In this document: positions 1 through 8,735 of the stretch, in pieces
Layout of the letters: each line of letters opens with the position of its first letter
Position numbering within the stretch: position 1 is the first letter of the stretch
Assembly: GCA_027600665.1 (NCBI GenBank)
Contig: JADGJL010000584.1
Location: 1-17,580, forward strand
Source: Irineochytrium annulatum
Taxonomy: Eukaryota > Chytridiomycota > Chytridiomycetes > Chytridiales > Chytridiaceae
Direction: 5' to 3'
Length of the DNA stretch: 17,580 bases
Notes under the pieces: model-generated
What the model was told of the DNA's origin: nothing
Seen by the model: the letters and a program-made list of their open reading frames with translations, nothing else
Database searches by the model: none
Translations under genes and position numbers: made by a program

Positions 1-8
1 TCTCTTAG

Positions 9-1241
9 CTACTCCCCTTCATCGCCGCTTGCATAAGTTATCATAATTGTTGCGGATTTCGGCTTGGGCTTCGGTACTGTAACACTCGGGCCACCTCGTT
101 GCTGCACAGCCCCTTTGCCCCCAAGGACGCCGAAAGGATTCACCCTTTTCTCTGAGGCAATTAAATCTCGCAGGCTCTTTGTCTTCGCCGCAGGTTTCTT
201 CGGTGCGACCGCTTTCGGCTTCTTCACGAAAATGGGCCTATCGTCAACCGCGATCTTAATTTGGTCTTCCGGTTTTATTTCAAGAGCTGGAACAGCAATC
301 AGCCCACCGTTATTCAAATGCGCCAACAAACAACTTACAGGAGTATTCCACTAATTTCGCCTTCACCGCGTCGTCCGCTGAAGCGGGTAGAATATCGATC
401 ATGAGATTGTGCTTGTCCCGAATCTCCGCAGACTCCAGCCTAGACGCCTCGCGTATTTTTTTTTCCTCCTTTACCTGTTTAGAGACCTTTAACACGACAA
501 ATCCTTACGCACGCGGAATTTTCTTCGCATCTGCTGCGATAGCAGGAACGGGTCGCTCCACTGCTTGTCGTTCAGCTCTTGCAAGTCCTCGATGAGCGAT
601 TTGCTTTCATAGGCCCTCCTGGCGTCCGCCTGAACGTGCTCAAGCTTTTCCATCGGGTCCATTACCTTCCCTTCATCTACATTGTCGTAAGCGGCATGCG
701 TGACGACCATAATTTTTTAACCATTGACTTCTATAGTTCCGGCGTCTTCAGGCGAGAAGTCTTCCTCCCTCTTCCTTGCGCCGCTGACGAGCTCATACTG
801 CGCATTCTTCGGATCCGTATGAATTTCGATCCAATTTGTGCACAAATGGCACTTCATCCGGAAGCTCCATATCGGGGTCGAGTAATAATTCCCCACTTTT
901 TTCTTCTCCGCGTTGTATCGAACACCTTTATCAACATGTTTAACCCATATAATTAATGTAATAATTACCTTTTCCCACGTGGTTGCCGCATTGAAGGCAC
1001 CAGACACTATACGGCAATTCAAACCTGTTTAAGTGAGTACCGACATCGCCCGCGAGTAATGCATACCTTATAATCAAAATGCCTTGGTCCAATTTACGAG
1101 CCCTCTCCCGCAACGGGTGTTGGCCGACATATTTGTTAATCGAACCCTGAATGCGTTAATATATGATCAATTAAGAATAAATACCTTGGAAGGATCCCAA
1201 TCCGGCGGATAGTACTTGTTGGTGGCTCGTCTCTCGGCCAT
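9..1241 (-). CDS. saf4: CCDC130/Saf4-type spliceosomal protein (CWC16 family)
   Basis: This is a complete seven-exon model of about 324 aa: 1241-1185, 1146-1067, 1024-969, 925-722, 676-513, 474-339, 286-9. The six introns are 38-52 bp and all phases agree. The N-terminus MAERRATNKYYPPDWDPSK is the family signature and fixes the start. It is followed by HPLRERARKLDQGILIIR and two zinc-binding CxxC pairs (C55/C58, C90/C93) flanking GVRYNAEKKKVGNYY. A charged helical segment (ELNDKQWSDPF, MRRKFR) and a basic, proline-rich C-terminus follow. The RYNAEKKKVGNYY block matches CCDC130/Saf4 rather than its paralogue Yju2/CCDC94. Family members act in the nucleus with the spliceosome around the catalytic step. 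The gene is head-to-head with the next one, with no bases between the start codons, so any promoter must lie inside the neighbour's transcribed region. Confidence 0.93.
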
Positions 1242-1244
1242 ATG
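1239..1244. promoter_or_regulatory. CATATG palindrome holding two opposed start codons
   Basis: The hexamer reads ATG on the minus strand at 1241-1239 (start of the Saf4-type gene) and ATG on the plus strand at 1242-1244 (first ATG of the Sm-fold gene). There is no intergenic space, so initiation signals for both genes must lie within the opposite gene's 5' region. The plus gene may instead start at 1251, which has the better context (A at -3, G at +4). Even then only nine bases separate the start codons. Confidence 0.75.
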
Positions 1245-1663
1245 ACGAAAATGGAGGCTTGCGCATTCCCGCAGTTAGAACCGCTGGTGGGGCGGCCGGT
1301 CCTAGCGACGCTGGGGACGAAGAAGACGCTTCGAGGACGGCTACTCAACGTGGATCCTAACTCAAGCTCTGTAATTATGCTTCTACCAAAGGTATCGTTT
1401 CCAGCTGACTTGCTTTTCTTGCTAAACCTTTTCAAAGCCTGAGAGGCCCGACTGCGTGCATGAGGACGACGGAACGCGCTTGCCGATTGCCGACGAGTCT
1501 TGGCGCGTGGTCCTGGTGATGGGACACGCGTTGGCTAAAGTTGAAGGTGAGGCTGACTAGCGTAACTCGCCTAAATCATCTTGCAGAAGACGACTACGCC
1601 GAAGAGCCCCATCTCAGCGACGCCGAAATTTCCTCGATTCTCGGGGTAGTGGCTGCCAATTAG
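1242..1663 (+). CDS. Small Sm-fold protein, Gemin6-like
   Basis: Three exons (1242-1391, 1438-1546, 1587-1663) give about 111 aa. The introns are 46 and 40 bp. A second acceptor AG at 1442-1443 would shorten the product by two residues in frame. Visible blocks are VGRPVLATLGTKKTLRGRLL, NVDPNSSSVIMLLP, then WRVVLVMGHALAKVE, and an acidic tail ending SSILGVVAAN. The pattern of a strand, a G-x-L strand, DP..S..I.L and a final V.GHA...VE is that of the Gemin6 Sm-like domain, where the corresponding segment is a MGHAV..VE motif. Gemin6 works in the SMN complex that loads Sm rings onto snRNAs. Other divergent LSM-fold proteins such as NAA38 are possible but fit less well. The ATG at 1251 is an alternative start with better context. 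The gene itself is well supported by splicing; the family call is moderate. Confidence 0.6.
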
Positions 1664-2764
1664 TTGGACAAAACGCCTCAACCCCTGCCAATGGTGTCAA
1701 GTAAGCAAGATGACTCCGTGGGTGTTAGAATAAGGGAATGGTCGCTATAATCTGAACAGTTTTTGAGCGTTGAGCGTTTGGTGTTGCTGCCAGGCGACCT
1801 TCGCTATGCTTCGCTTTAAATTCGACTTGACCCACAAGAAGATGAAGACACATTTGGTCCCGCGCTCAGACTCGGTCTCAGCGGCCAGTTGTCATGCGCC
1901 GAAGATGCGAAAGCTCATTCAACTTGCTGTCTTCTCAATTCAGTCTATGTAGACGGCTTCTTAGCAAGTGAATGTGTCAATTTACTTTCAAAATGCTTTT
2001 GAACACATTTTAAATGACTTTACGGGTATCTTGACGCTTTTTTCGCGTTTACAAACTTGATAATAAGTACCCACGGCTACAAAAAGCTATCGAGGAAGCA
2101 AAAGCTATGTATGTAGGCTACTGACATGGCTCAGTACGTTCGCAATGCGATATCAGCCAAGTAACAACATTCTCTCTTGGGGTTTCATAACATCGAACGC
2201 CACTGGCAAACTTGCGTTTGGGTAACCTGGTCGGATATTGGCAACCTCCCCACATCATGCTGCAGAACTCGAGCCTGAAGGATTGAATTGAGCCGATTAA
2301 AAGCTTGAACGTTTAAGAAGCTCTGAACACGAGAGACGGCAGGCTCCTCCACAGGAGCTTAGCAACCAGGCGCCGCGGGCATTATCCACCATACTAACAA
2401 AAGCGTCCAGTAAACCACACCGAGAATGTCCAAAGAGTTGCTCTCCGTCCAAAGTCACTAATGTGAGTTAAGCAGCAGCTCTTATTGCCGACCGCGGCTC
2501 ATAGTTCAAGTACAGAAGATATCAGCAGGTAAACACGTATTAGCAAGGCCATCATCGTCAGCAGCCGCTCGTTGAAACCCCAACTTATCCACCAAGCCGG
2601 GAGGCTCGAGAACAACGTAGAGCCATGATCAACTTCGGCAGTACCGAGGAGGCGTTCGAGTGGCGTACAGTGCTTCGCAGTCCAATTAAGCTGCGCCACG
2701 GGGTGCTATTCACGACACTTTGACCTTCACGTACAGTCTTTTGGCTTTTCTTCAGACCAGCATC
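1664..2764. other. Intergenic region without a recognisable gene
   Basis: About 1.1 kb lies between the Gemin6-like gene and eL14. Open frames of 60-66 codons occur on both strands but show no family features and no consistent splicing. I see a duplicated TTGAGCG near 1761-1780 and a small hairpin (arms 2343-2348 and 2353-2358, four-base loop). A pyrimidine-rich stretch lies just before the eL14 start (about 2735-2760), as is usual in ribosomal protein promoters and leaders. No tRNA or snRNA signature was found. An unannotated non-coding RNA cannot be excluded by eye. Confidence 0.5.
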
Positions 2765-3328
2765 ATGGTGAGCGGACATGCTGCAACGTTGGGAGGACGC
2801 GGATGGTGACCGGGCAGTGTATTAACGGAGGATCCTGGCAGGTTTTCGCGAGGTTCGTCGAGGTCGGACGCGTTGTCCTTGTGAACTACGGCCCCGATGC
2901 CGGCAAGCTCGCCATCATCGTTGACATTGTGGACCACTCCAGGGTGAGTTAGCTATGCTGCTATAGCTGAGATCAGCTCGAATTCTGACTGGTTGGCATG
3001 GGTATATTAGGTCCTTGTCGACGGGCCGACCACTGGCGTTTCCCGCCAGGTCCTTTCGTTCAAGCGCCTCTCTCTCACCGACATCGTCGTCCCCCTCCCG
3101 CGGTCCATCGGCACCACCTCCGTGAAGAAGGTGCTCGAGAAGGAGGACATCGCCGCCAAGTTTGGCCAGACGGGCTGGGCAAAGAGGTTGGCCGCGCGGA
3201 AGATCAGGACCAACCTGACCGACTTCGACCGCTTCAAGCTGATGGTGGCGAAGAAGCAGAGGAGGATGATTGTGGGGAAGAAGTTCGCGAAGCTTCGCAA
3301 GGAGGCTCTCAGCTCGGGGAAGTTGTAG
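2765..3328 (+). CDS. rpl14: 60S ribosomal protein eL14 (RPL14)
   Basis: Three exons (2765-2767, 2842-2943, 3011-3328) encode 140 aa, the usual fungal length. The first exon carries only the ATG; the intron starts immediately after it and exon 2 continues [17 protein letters not shown], the eL14 N-terminus. Next come [18 protein letters not shown], then [20 protein letters not shown] and [11 protein letters not shown]. The C-terminal half contains [28 protein letters not shown] and a lysine-rich end. The protein is a structural component of the large ribosomal subunit. Introns are 74 and 67 bp, both phase 0. The gene is convergent with the Sub2 gene on the other strand. A pyrimidine-rich stretch precedes the start, which fits coordinated ribosomal protein expression, although the transcription start is not visible. 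Confidence 0.96.
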
Positions 3329-3740
3329 ATGCTAAACTGTATCTGTCGAATACATGGCTTACGCGCATAGCTTGAAGAAGAAAGTGTTGCGATGCGGAGG
3401 AATGATTTTGGGAGGGCAGTGTGAAACGGCAGCAGGACGAACACGGGCGATGATTAAATTTGAGATACGAGGGAGATATAGGAGATGTAAGGGACAGGTG
3501 TCTCAACAGGCACCCAGTACATCAGGGAAGCCATTACATTGCGAGGGAGCATAACTCATTACTGTATTTAAATTACGTTGCATCTGTGTTCTTATCAGCC
3601 AATGTCCATGATCGGTCAGCAGGTAAAAACGCGAAAACATCAAATCAAATGCAAATAGAATAGCAACGCTTTATTCAGCTTTCCCGTCCCGCCCGTCATG
3701 ACTACAATATTAATGGGACAGGTATATTTTCTCCAAATAT
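3329..3740. other. Shared 3' region between convergent eL14 and Sub2 genes
   Basis: About 410 bases hold the 3' untranslated regions of two convergent genes. Frames of 60-70 codons on both strands show no homology and I regard them as chance. The only signal I recognise is an AATAAA hexamer on the minus strand at 3675-3670. Confidence 0.55.
3670..3675 (-). promoter_or_regulatory. Putative poly(A) signal AATAAA of the Sub2 gene
   Basis: The canonical hexamer reads on the minus strand about 65 bases after the Sub2 stop codon, in the expected orientation. Cleavage position is not visible from sequence alone. Confidence 0.45.
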
Positions 3741-5557
3741 TTAGGAATTCACTAAAATAGAAGTCAAAAAACTGACAGGCGTGAAAATACCCACTGTACG
3801 AAGAAGCGTCAATTGTATCCGGAAGTTCCGTAATGTTGACCTCAAATCTCTCCTGGACTTGGTTCAGCGTCTCCGAGTCAGTAGCGGATGACACGAAAGT
3901 GATGCCGAGACCCTTCGTTCCGAACCTCCCAGCCCTCCCGACTCGGTGCAAGTATGTGTCGGCGCCGTCGGGCATGTCCTAACCGACGTAAGCATGCGAA
4001 AATCTTAAAGCAATGCAACTTACGTAGTTGATAACAATATTTACACGTTCCACATCGATACCACGCCCAAAAACGTCCGTTGCAACCATGATACGCTTGG
4101 AGAAGTTCTTGAAGCTCATGTAGCGCTCAATCCTAGACGGCCTTAGCATGACCTCCATAGACAATCCATGTTACCTCTCCTTCTGGTTCATCGAACCATG
4201 AATACATATCGAGGGGAAGTTGCACTCAACCAAAAGCTTGTTCAGCTCGTTCGCCCTCTGCACCGACTTTACGAAGATGCAGACTTGGTTGAACTCAAGC
4301 TGATCCAAAAGATCGTTCAGCTTGCGGTTCTTCTCATTCTCTCCCAGTTTCACGTAATGCTGCTGAAGACCGTGCAGCGTCAACTTCGTCTCGTCGTCGA
4401 CGAAAATTTCCAGAGGCTGATAGTAACCCGAGCAATATCGTAAGGTCGCAATTCATCGACAAGTAATAAAACGGAAAGGAAAAATGGAAGCACGCCGCCG
4501 AAGGTGCCTAAGGTCTCGTGACGTAACAAACGGCAACACTCGTGGCTTGGGGGTGGAGGAACAGCAACAAAGAAAATGGTTCCATACGTTTTGCATGAAT
4601 TTCTTGCAGATAGGGCGGACGTCCTTGTTTAAGGTAGCGCTAAACATCATCACTTGCTTGTGGTGCGGGGTGGCGCGGAAGATATCTTGCACATCCTTTC
4701 GCATGTCTTAAACAGACAATATCAGAAACACTTCTGAACAAAATATCGGAGCAAGCAGGTACACACCTAGTGCCTCAAGCATCTTGTCGCACTCGTCCAA
4801 AACAAAGTTCTTGACGCTCTTGAGGTTCAGAATCTTCTCGCGCACCAACGCAAGAACCCGCCCCGGCGTCCCAACAATGATCTGCGGCTTCTCTGTCTTC
4901 AACGCGTCCTTATTCTGCTGGATGCTCGTCCCGCCGTACAAAACGGTGGTCTTCACATCGGGCATGAACCGCGAGAACCGCCCGTACTCGTTCTTAATCT
5001 GGTACGCTAGCTCGCGGGTGTGGCAAAGGACAATAACAGCGGGCTCCGTTGTGGTCGCGGTCTCCAATTGCTGGAGCGTGGCGAGCACGAAGACGGCCGT
5101 TTTACCCATACCAGACTTGGCTTGGCAAAGGACATCCATTCCTAAAATGGCCTGGGGGATGCACTCCTGCTGAACCTCCCTATATTTCCACCAGTCAGCC
5201 ACAAACGTTTGAATAGAAAAGAATACAGCAATGGTGACTTACGATGGATGCTCAAATCCGCACTCTCCAATCGCACGCAGAAGCTCCGGCTTTAAAAGGA
5301 AGTCCCTGAATCCCGTCGCATGGATGCCAACGTACGACCCCTTCTTCACCTCCTTCGCCTCGCCAGCTGCTGTCGGCGCAAGCCCTCCATTCGCGCCGGC
5401 TTGTCCCACTGCGACTGCGGATGCCTCGGGCTGGTGCTCATTCTCCTCCTCCTACAGCGAGAGATTCGTGTTATTGACGAGGCGTTCGGTCGACAGCTTG
5501 GCGCGCGGAGCCGTGGGTATGTACCTCGTAGTCAATAAGGTCGTCTTGATCCGCCAT
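3741..5557 (-). CDS. sub2: DECD-box RNA helicase Sub2/UAP56 (DDX39B)
   Basis: Eight exons (5557-5525, 5451-5243, 5179-4767, 4706-4588, 4416-4175, 4132-4024, 3978-3795, 3751-3741) give 439 aa, close to the family's usual 430-445. The Q-motif region reads [20 protein letters not shown]. Walker A is AKSGMGKT (101-108), motif Ia is HTRELA and motif Ib is GTPGR. The DECD box is at 209-212, motif III is FSATL, followed by [20 protein letters not shown]. Motif V is [11 protein letters not shown] and motif [16 protein letters not shown] instead of DEAD marks the UAP56/Sub2 subfamily, which acts in spliceosome assembly and TREX mRNA export. The last exon is only 11 nt and completes the conserved ending ASSYMNS. 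Introns are 42-73 bp except intron 4 (4587-4417, 171 bp). The gene lies 180 bp downstream of the Rai1/DXO gene on the same strand. Confidence 0.97.
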
Positions 5558-5737
5558 TGCGAGGAGATGGGTTAAGTTGAATTGGGTTGTGAGCTCGGGG
5601 AGTTGCGATTTCGCAAACTTTTTTTTCGCCCTCCAGACCACCACAGCGTTCGTTCCACTTCTTCATCTTGTTCATGGATCATACCGCCGTTTACTTCTTT
5701 TCCACTCTGTTTTTCCAACTTCGTTCCAAACGATGCA

Positions 5738-7077
5738 TCATATATTTTCCGGCACGAAAACCTCCGGCCCACCAACAACAGGTAGAAAAATTTCTGCTTC
5801 CTGTCTGGCATGCACGTATTTTACGCTGTACACAAGCTCCCGATTACCACCACTTTCCTGGCCATCGGCGATATGTTTAATAACAAATGACAAAAATGTG
5901 TCCGCGAAGTTTATGCAAATATTTGGATCCTTCAACACGCTTAACAAGCGGCCTTCGCAAAGCTTAAGACCTACCCAAGCATCAGGCTTGCCGCGAACCA
6001 TCCTGGGAATTTCCAGCGTCTTGAATTTCTCAATTGTTTTAACCCATCCATCGTCATCCCGAAATCCGACTACGATATTGGGAACTCCGGCGAGCCACGA
6101 CTGAAAGTATACTCGCAGCAGCTTAAACTTTTCAAACGACTTCCGCTGCCGGTCGTTGGTGATGATCCGGTTCGTTTTTAATTCTGCATACAGCTTTTGC
6201 CGTGCCGACGAACTAGTGCCCTTGTCCGAGTCGGTATCTATGCAATCTACCTGAATACTTAGAAAGATAGGCAGGAAGTAAAAATTACCTCAGCGCCAAT
6301 AAGCAGTTCGTTCGCTCCAAGCTTTGTTTTAACGACAGAACAAAATTGAATGTTCGTGTTTACTTCATACTCTTCAGTACCGACGTTTGACTCCTGAGTG
6401 CCGTGCAGCGCGGACGCGGACGGAGGGTTGTCGGCAGTCATGAGCGATTCGAAACGATAACCCCAGTACGTCATCATCTTCTCTCGATCCGATGATCCGT
6501 AAGCACGCGATTTCTCCTCAAGTTTCTCCGCCTCCATGATATAAACAGTTCCTTGGTAGTAAGTAACTCTAAGATCCCAATCATCGGTTGCATAAGGCGT
6601 GCAGCATATTTTGGTCATGATGCCGCGCCCTGGGAGTAATGAGTGAACAACACAGCCCAATGGCCTTACAGGTGCATATCCGGGGCACGATCTTCCGCTC
6701 AGCCGATGCATTGATTGACCGCAAACAATCAATTAACGCGTCCAGCCGCTCGGGGTGGTTTCCGCGCGTGCGATATCTATCTGGATAACCGGTCGAAAGA
6801 TTCGGCAAGGTTGTGACGTCTTATGCTTAGTTAGATAGAGCACAAATGCAGGATTAAACAGACCCACAGAGCGCAAGTATTTTAATTCGCGGGCGTCGCC
6901 CATAAGAAGCGTCCGTTCGCCATCATAGCTGAAGCATCCCACCTCCGCGGGCTGCTGATACTTTGCGGGAGGTCTGCGAAGGCCAGGGAGGTCCAGCTTT
7001 AGCGCTGCGATCACTTCGCGAGGATTGGTCTTGGCCTTGATTGATCGGAGGTCCTCATCTTCTGCCTTACGTTTCAT
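5738..7077 (-). CDS. rai1: Rai1/DXO-family decapping and quality-control nuclease
   Basis: Four exons (7077-6864, 6819-6670, 6629-6289, 6250-5738) encode about 405 aa; introns are 44, 40 and 38 bp. Landmarks are EVGCFSYDGERTLLMGDAREL near the N-terminus, TWRGIMTKICCTPY (121-134), the GYRFE motif with E182, GAEVD with E235 and D237, and ELK with E258 and K260. These are the metal-binding residues of the DXO active site. FEKFKLLRVYFQSWLAGVPN and IVVGFRDDDG follow. The family removes defective 5' ends (triphosphate, unmethylated or NAD caps) from RNA. Fungal Rai1 also binds the 5'-3' exonuclease Rat1. Whether this protein is the Rat1-binding Rai1 or a Dxo1-like form cannot be told from sequence alone. 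The first donor (GTCTGT) is weak and was chosen because it gives the only in-frame join to the next conserved segment. Confidence 0.93.
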
Positions 7078-7186
7078 CTTTCAGCTTAACTACATCAATC
7101 TTCTTCAAACTATATCGACTAATAACAACAAAGCTTTACAACCCCCTCCGCTAAATATCATATCGCGATAACTTCAAGCTACGCAA

Positions 7187-8468
7187 TCAAGACCGACTCC
7201 TGCGGCGATCGCGCGACCTTGAACGAGACCTGCGACGACGGTCACGGTCCCTGTCGCGTGACCGAGAACGCGAGCGCGACCTAAAAGAGAAAACAATATT
7301 ACAAATATGGAACAAGGTAAGAAAGGCCGTGGCATTTACCTGCGACTGCGGCCCCCACCAGGACGATAAAATCTGTCTCTGTCGGGCGATCGTGAACCCC
7401 GGCGTCTTAATCAACATTAGAGAAATGTTATTGTGGTGTCTCACCCTGGGGGACTAAAATCCTTCTTCCTCATTTGATGAGGAGCTGCGCCGAGGTTAAA
7501 TTGGGGATCCAACAGCAATAAAAGACAAAGCAATGCTTACTTTTCCTCGACCCTGCGGCCCACTCGACAGTCAACTTCTTTCCATTAATCGTCACGTATT
7601 CGATCTTGCTGTAGGCCTTGTCGGCCTGCTCTTGATCGGCATATCTGATACACCGAGATCTTGTGATTAGCTTGGGGGAAATACATAGTCGTAAAGTGGG
7701 TGTGGCAGTCTTGAAAATCCAAGCCCGTAGAAGCAAGGATACAAGGAAGGGGTAAAACTTGTGTGCTCGCCACGCCCGTCGAAAAACTCGCTTGAAGCAA
7801 AGTAACAACGACAGCTTGAAGAAAGGGTGCAATCCTTGCGTCCAACATTCGCCATCCTTGCGATCGTCCAACGAAATCTTGCCAAGAGAAACTTGACTTG
7901 AACGTCATCCGTGCGCACTCAAAGACGTTCAAACGTCATTAATGAGTAGGTAAACACAATATCAGGAAGAAACGCAAACAAATCACAGCGGGGGGCGAAC
8001 AAGTGAGGAAAGAGGGGAGAGTTTTAGTGGAAATCTACGAACTCGATGTACGCAAAGCCCTGTTCAATCAACGATCAGCAACATGCATCGATAAATCGCC
8101 GGAATGTACCTTAATCTGCCGGCTGTGAAAATCTTTGGGAATATACACATCCTTAACGGTTCCGTAATTCTCGAACGCCGCGGTCAGATCCTCTGCATTC
8201 CATGTCAATCTACATTTCAAAGCCCACATGTCCAATACCTGGCCTGAAAGAAGTCAGCATTTCTTCAACAAGCGTTAGCCCACCTCGTGCCCTCCGCCAA
8301 GCCTCGCACGAACAGCGAACGAACATCCCCCGCAGAGTTCCTGCGGCCTCGCCCTCCCCTGTCTCCTCTGTCATCCCTGTCACGACGATCGCGGTGGTCT
8401 ACATCCCTCGAGCCGTCGGGACGGTCTCGCTCACGGGTGTCTCTCTCGCGCTGCTCCGTCTCCGACAT
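7187..8468 (-). CDS. SR splicing factor, SRSF10-like (one RRM plus RS tail)
   Basis: Model: 8468-8284, 8209-8110, 8059-8039, 7644-7541, 7484-7445, 7405-7340, 7280-7187. The N-terminus is rich in R, D and E. The RRM has RNP2 SLFVRGL, then DLTAAFENYGTVKDVYIPKD, RNP1 KGFAYIEF, QADKAYSKI and LTVEWAAG. Directly after it SRKTPHQMRKKD matches the RKTPNQMK segment that marks SRSF10/SRSF12. The tail is an RS domain (RSRSRSRSRDRDRDRRRRSR) ending at 7187. SR proteins of this type are nuclear regulators of splice-site choice. One junction is unresolved: the donor after RNP1 (8038) is phase 0 while the best acceptor (7646-7645) needs phase 2. A microexon in this 394-bp intron, or an in-frame acceptor at 7672-7671, would solve it. 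Intron 1 has a premature-stop acceptor (see findings). The gene is divergent from the NRAMP gene. Confidence 0.85.
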
Positions 8469-8735
8469 CGAATTTTTTTCGCACAAGTTCTTCTTTCGCC
8501 ACTTCCACACAGTATTATTACCGTATTACCGTTGCAAAACGCCCACACTCTTTTAACGTAACGTGTTCAACGCGAATGCCGTTTTTTTCTTAAGCAATAT
8601 TTATGTGTCTAACAGGTTGTGTGACGGCCTTCGAAAACCGACGGGGCGCAAGTTCGCGCGCCCGATTTGGCGATTGGCCGTCGGCCCCGAAACAAAACGC
8701 ACGCGTAGCGGCAGCATCCCCCCACAACGAATTCA
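8469..8735. promoter_or_regulatory. Bidirectional promoter region, SR protein / NRAMP
   Basis: These 267 bases separate two divergent start codons and must hold both core promoters unless they extend into the genes. The stretch has homopolymer T runs near 8472-8478 and 8583-8589 and a GC-richer half near the NRAMP start. I recognise no specific factor site. Confidence 0.5.

Noticed and set aside
1770..1952. Sixty-codon plus-strand frame
   Set aside because: No homology, no supporting splice sites and an unusual composition; most likely chance.
2343..2358. Small hairpin (six-base arms, four-base loop) as a possible RNA gene
   Set aside because: Too short and without a recognisable structural RNA context.
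2998..3444. Long frames of 125 (plus) and 145 (minus) codons across eL14
   Set aside because: Out-of-frame or antisense shadows of eL14 exon 3.
5577..6104. Plus-strand frame of 175 codons
   Set aside because: Antisense to the last exon of the Rai1/DXO gene, whose catalytic residues are intact.
7470..7932. Minus-strand frames of 83-133 codons in the SR gene
   Set aside because: They run through introns and lack RRM or RS features except where they coincide with real exons.
7924..7937. Inverted repeat GACGTT/AACGTC with a two-base centre
   Set aside because: It lies inside the long SR intron; a 14-base dyad is short enough to be chance and no bound factor is implied.
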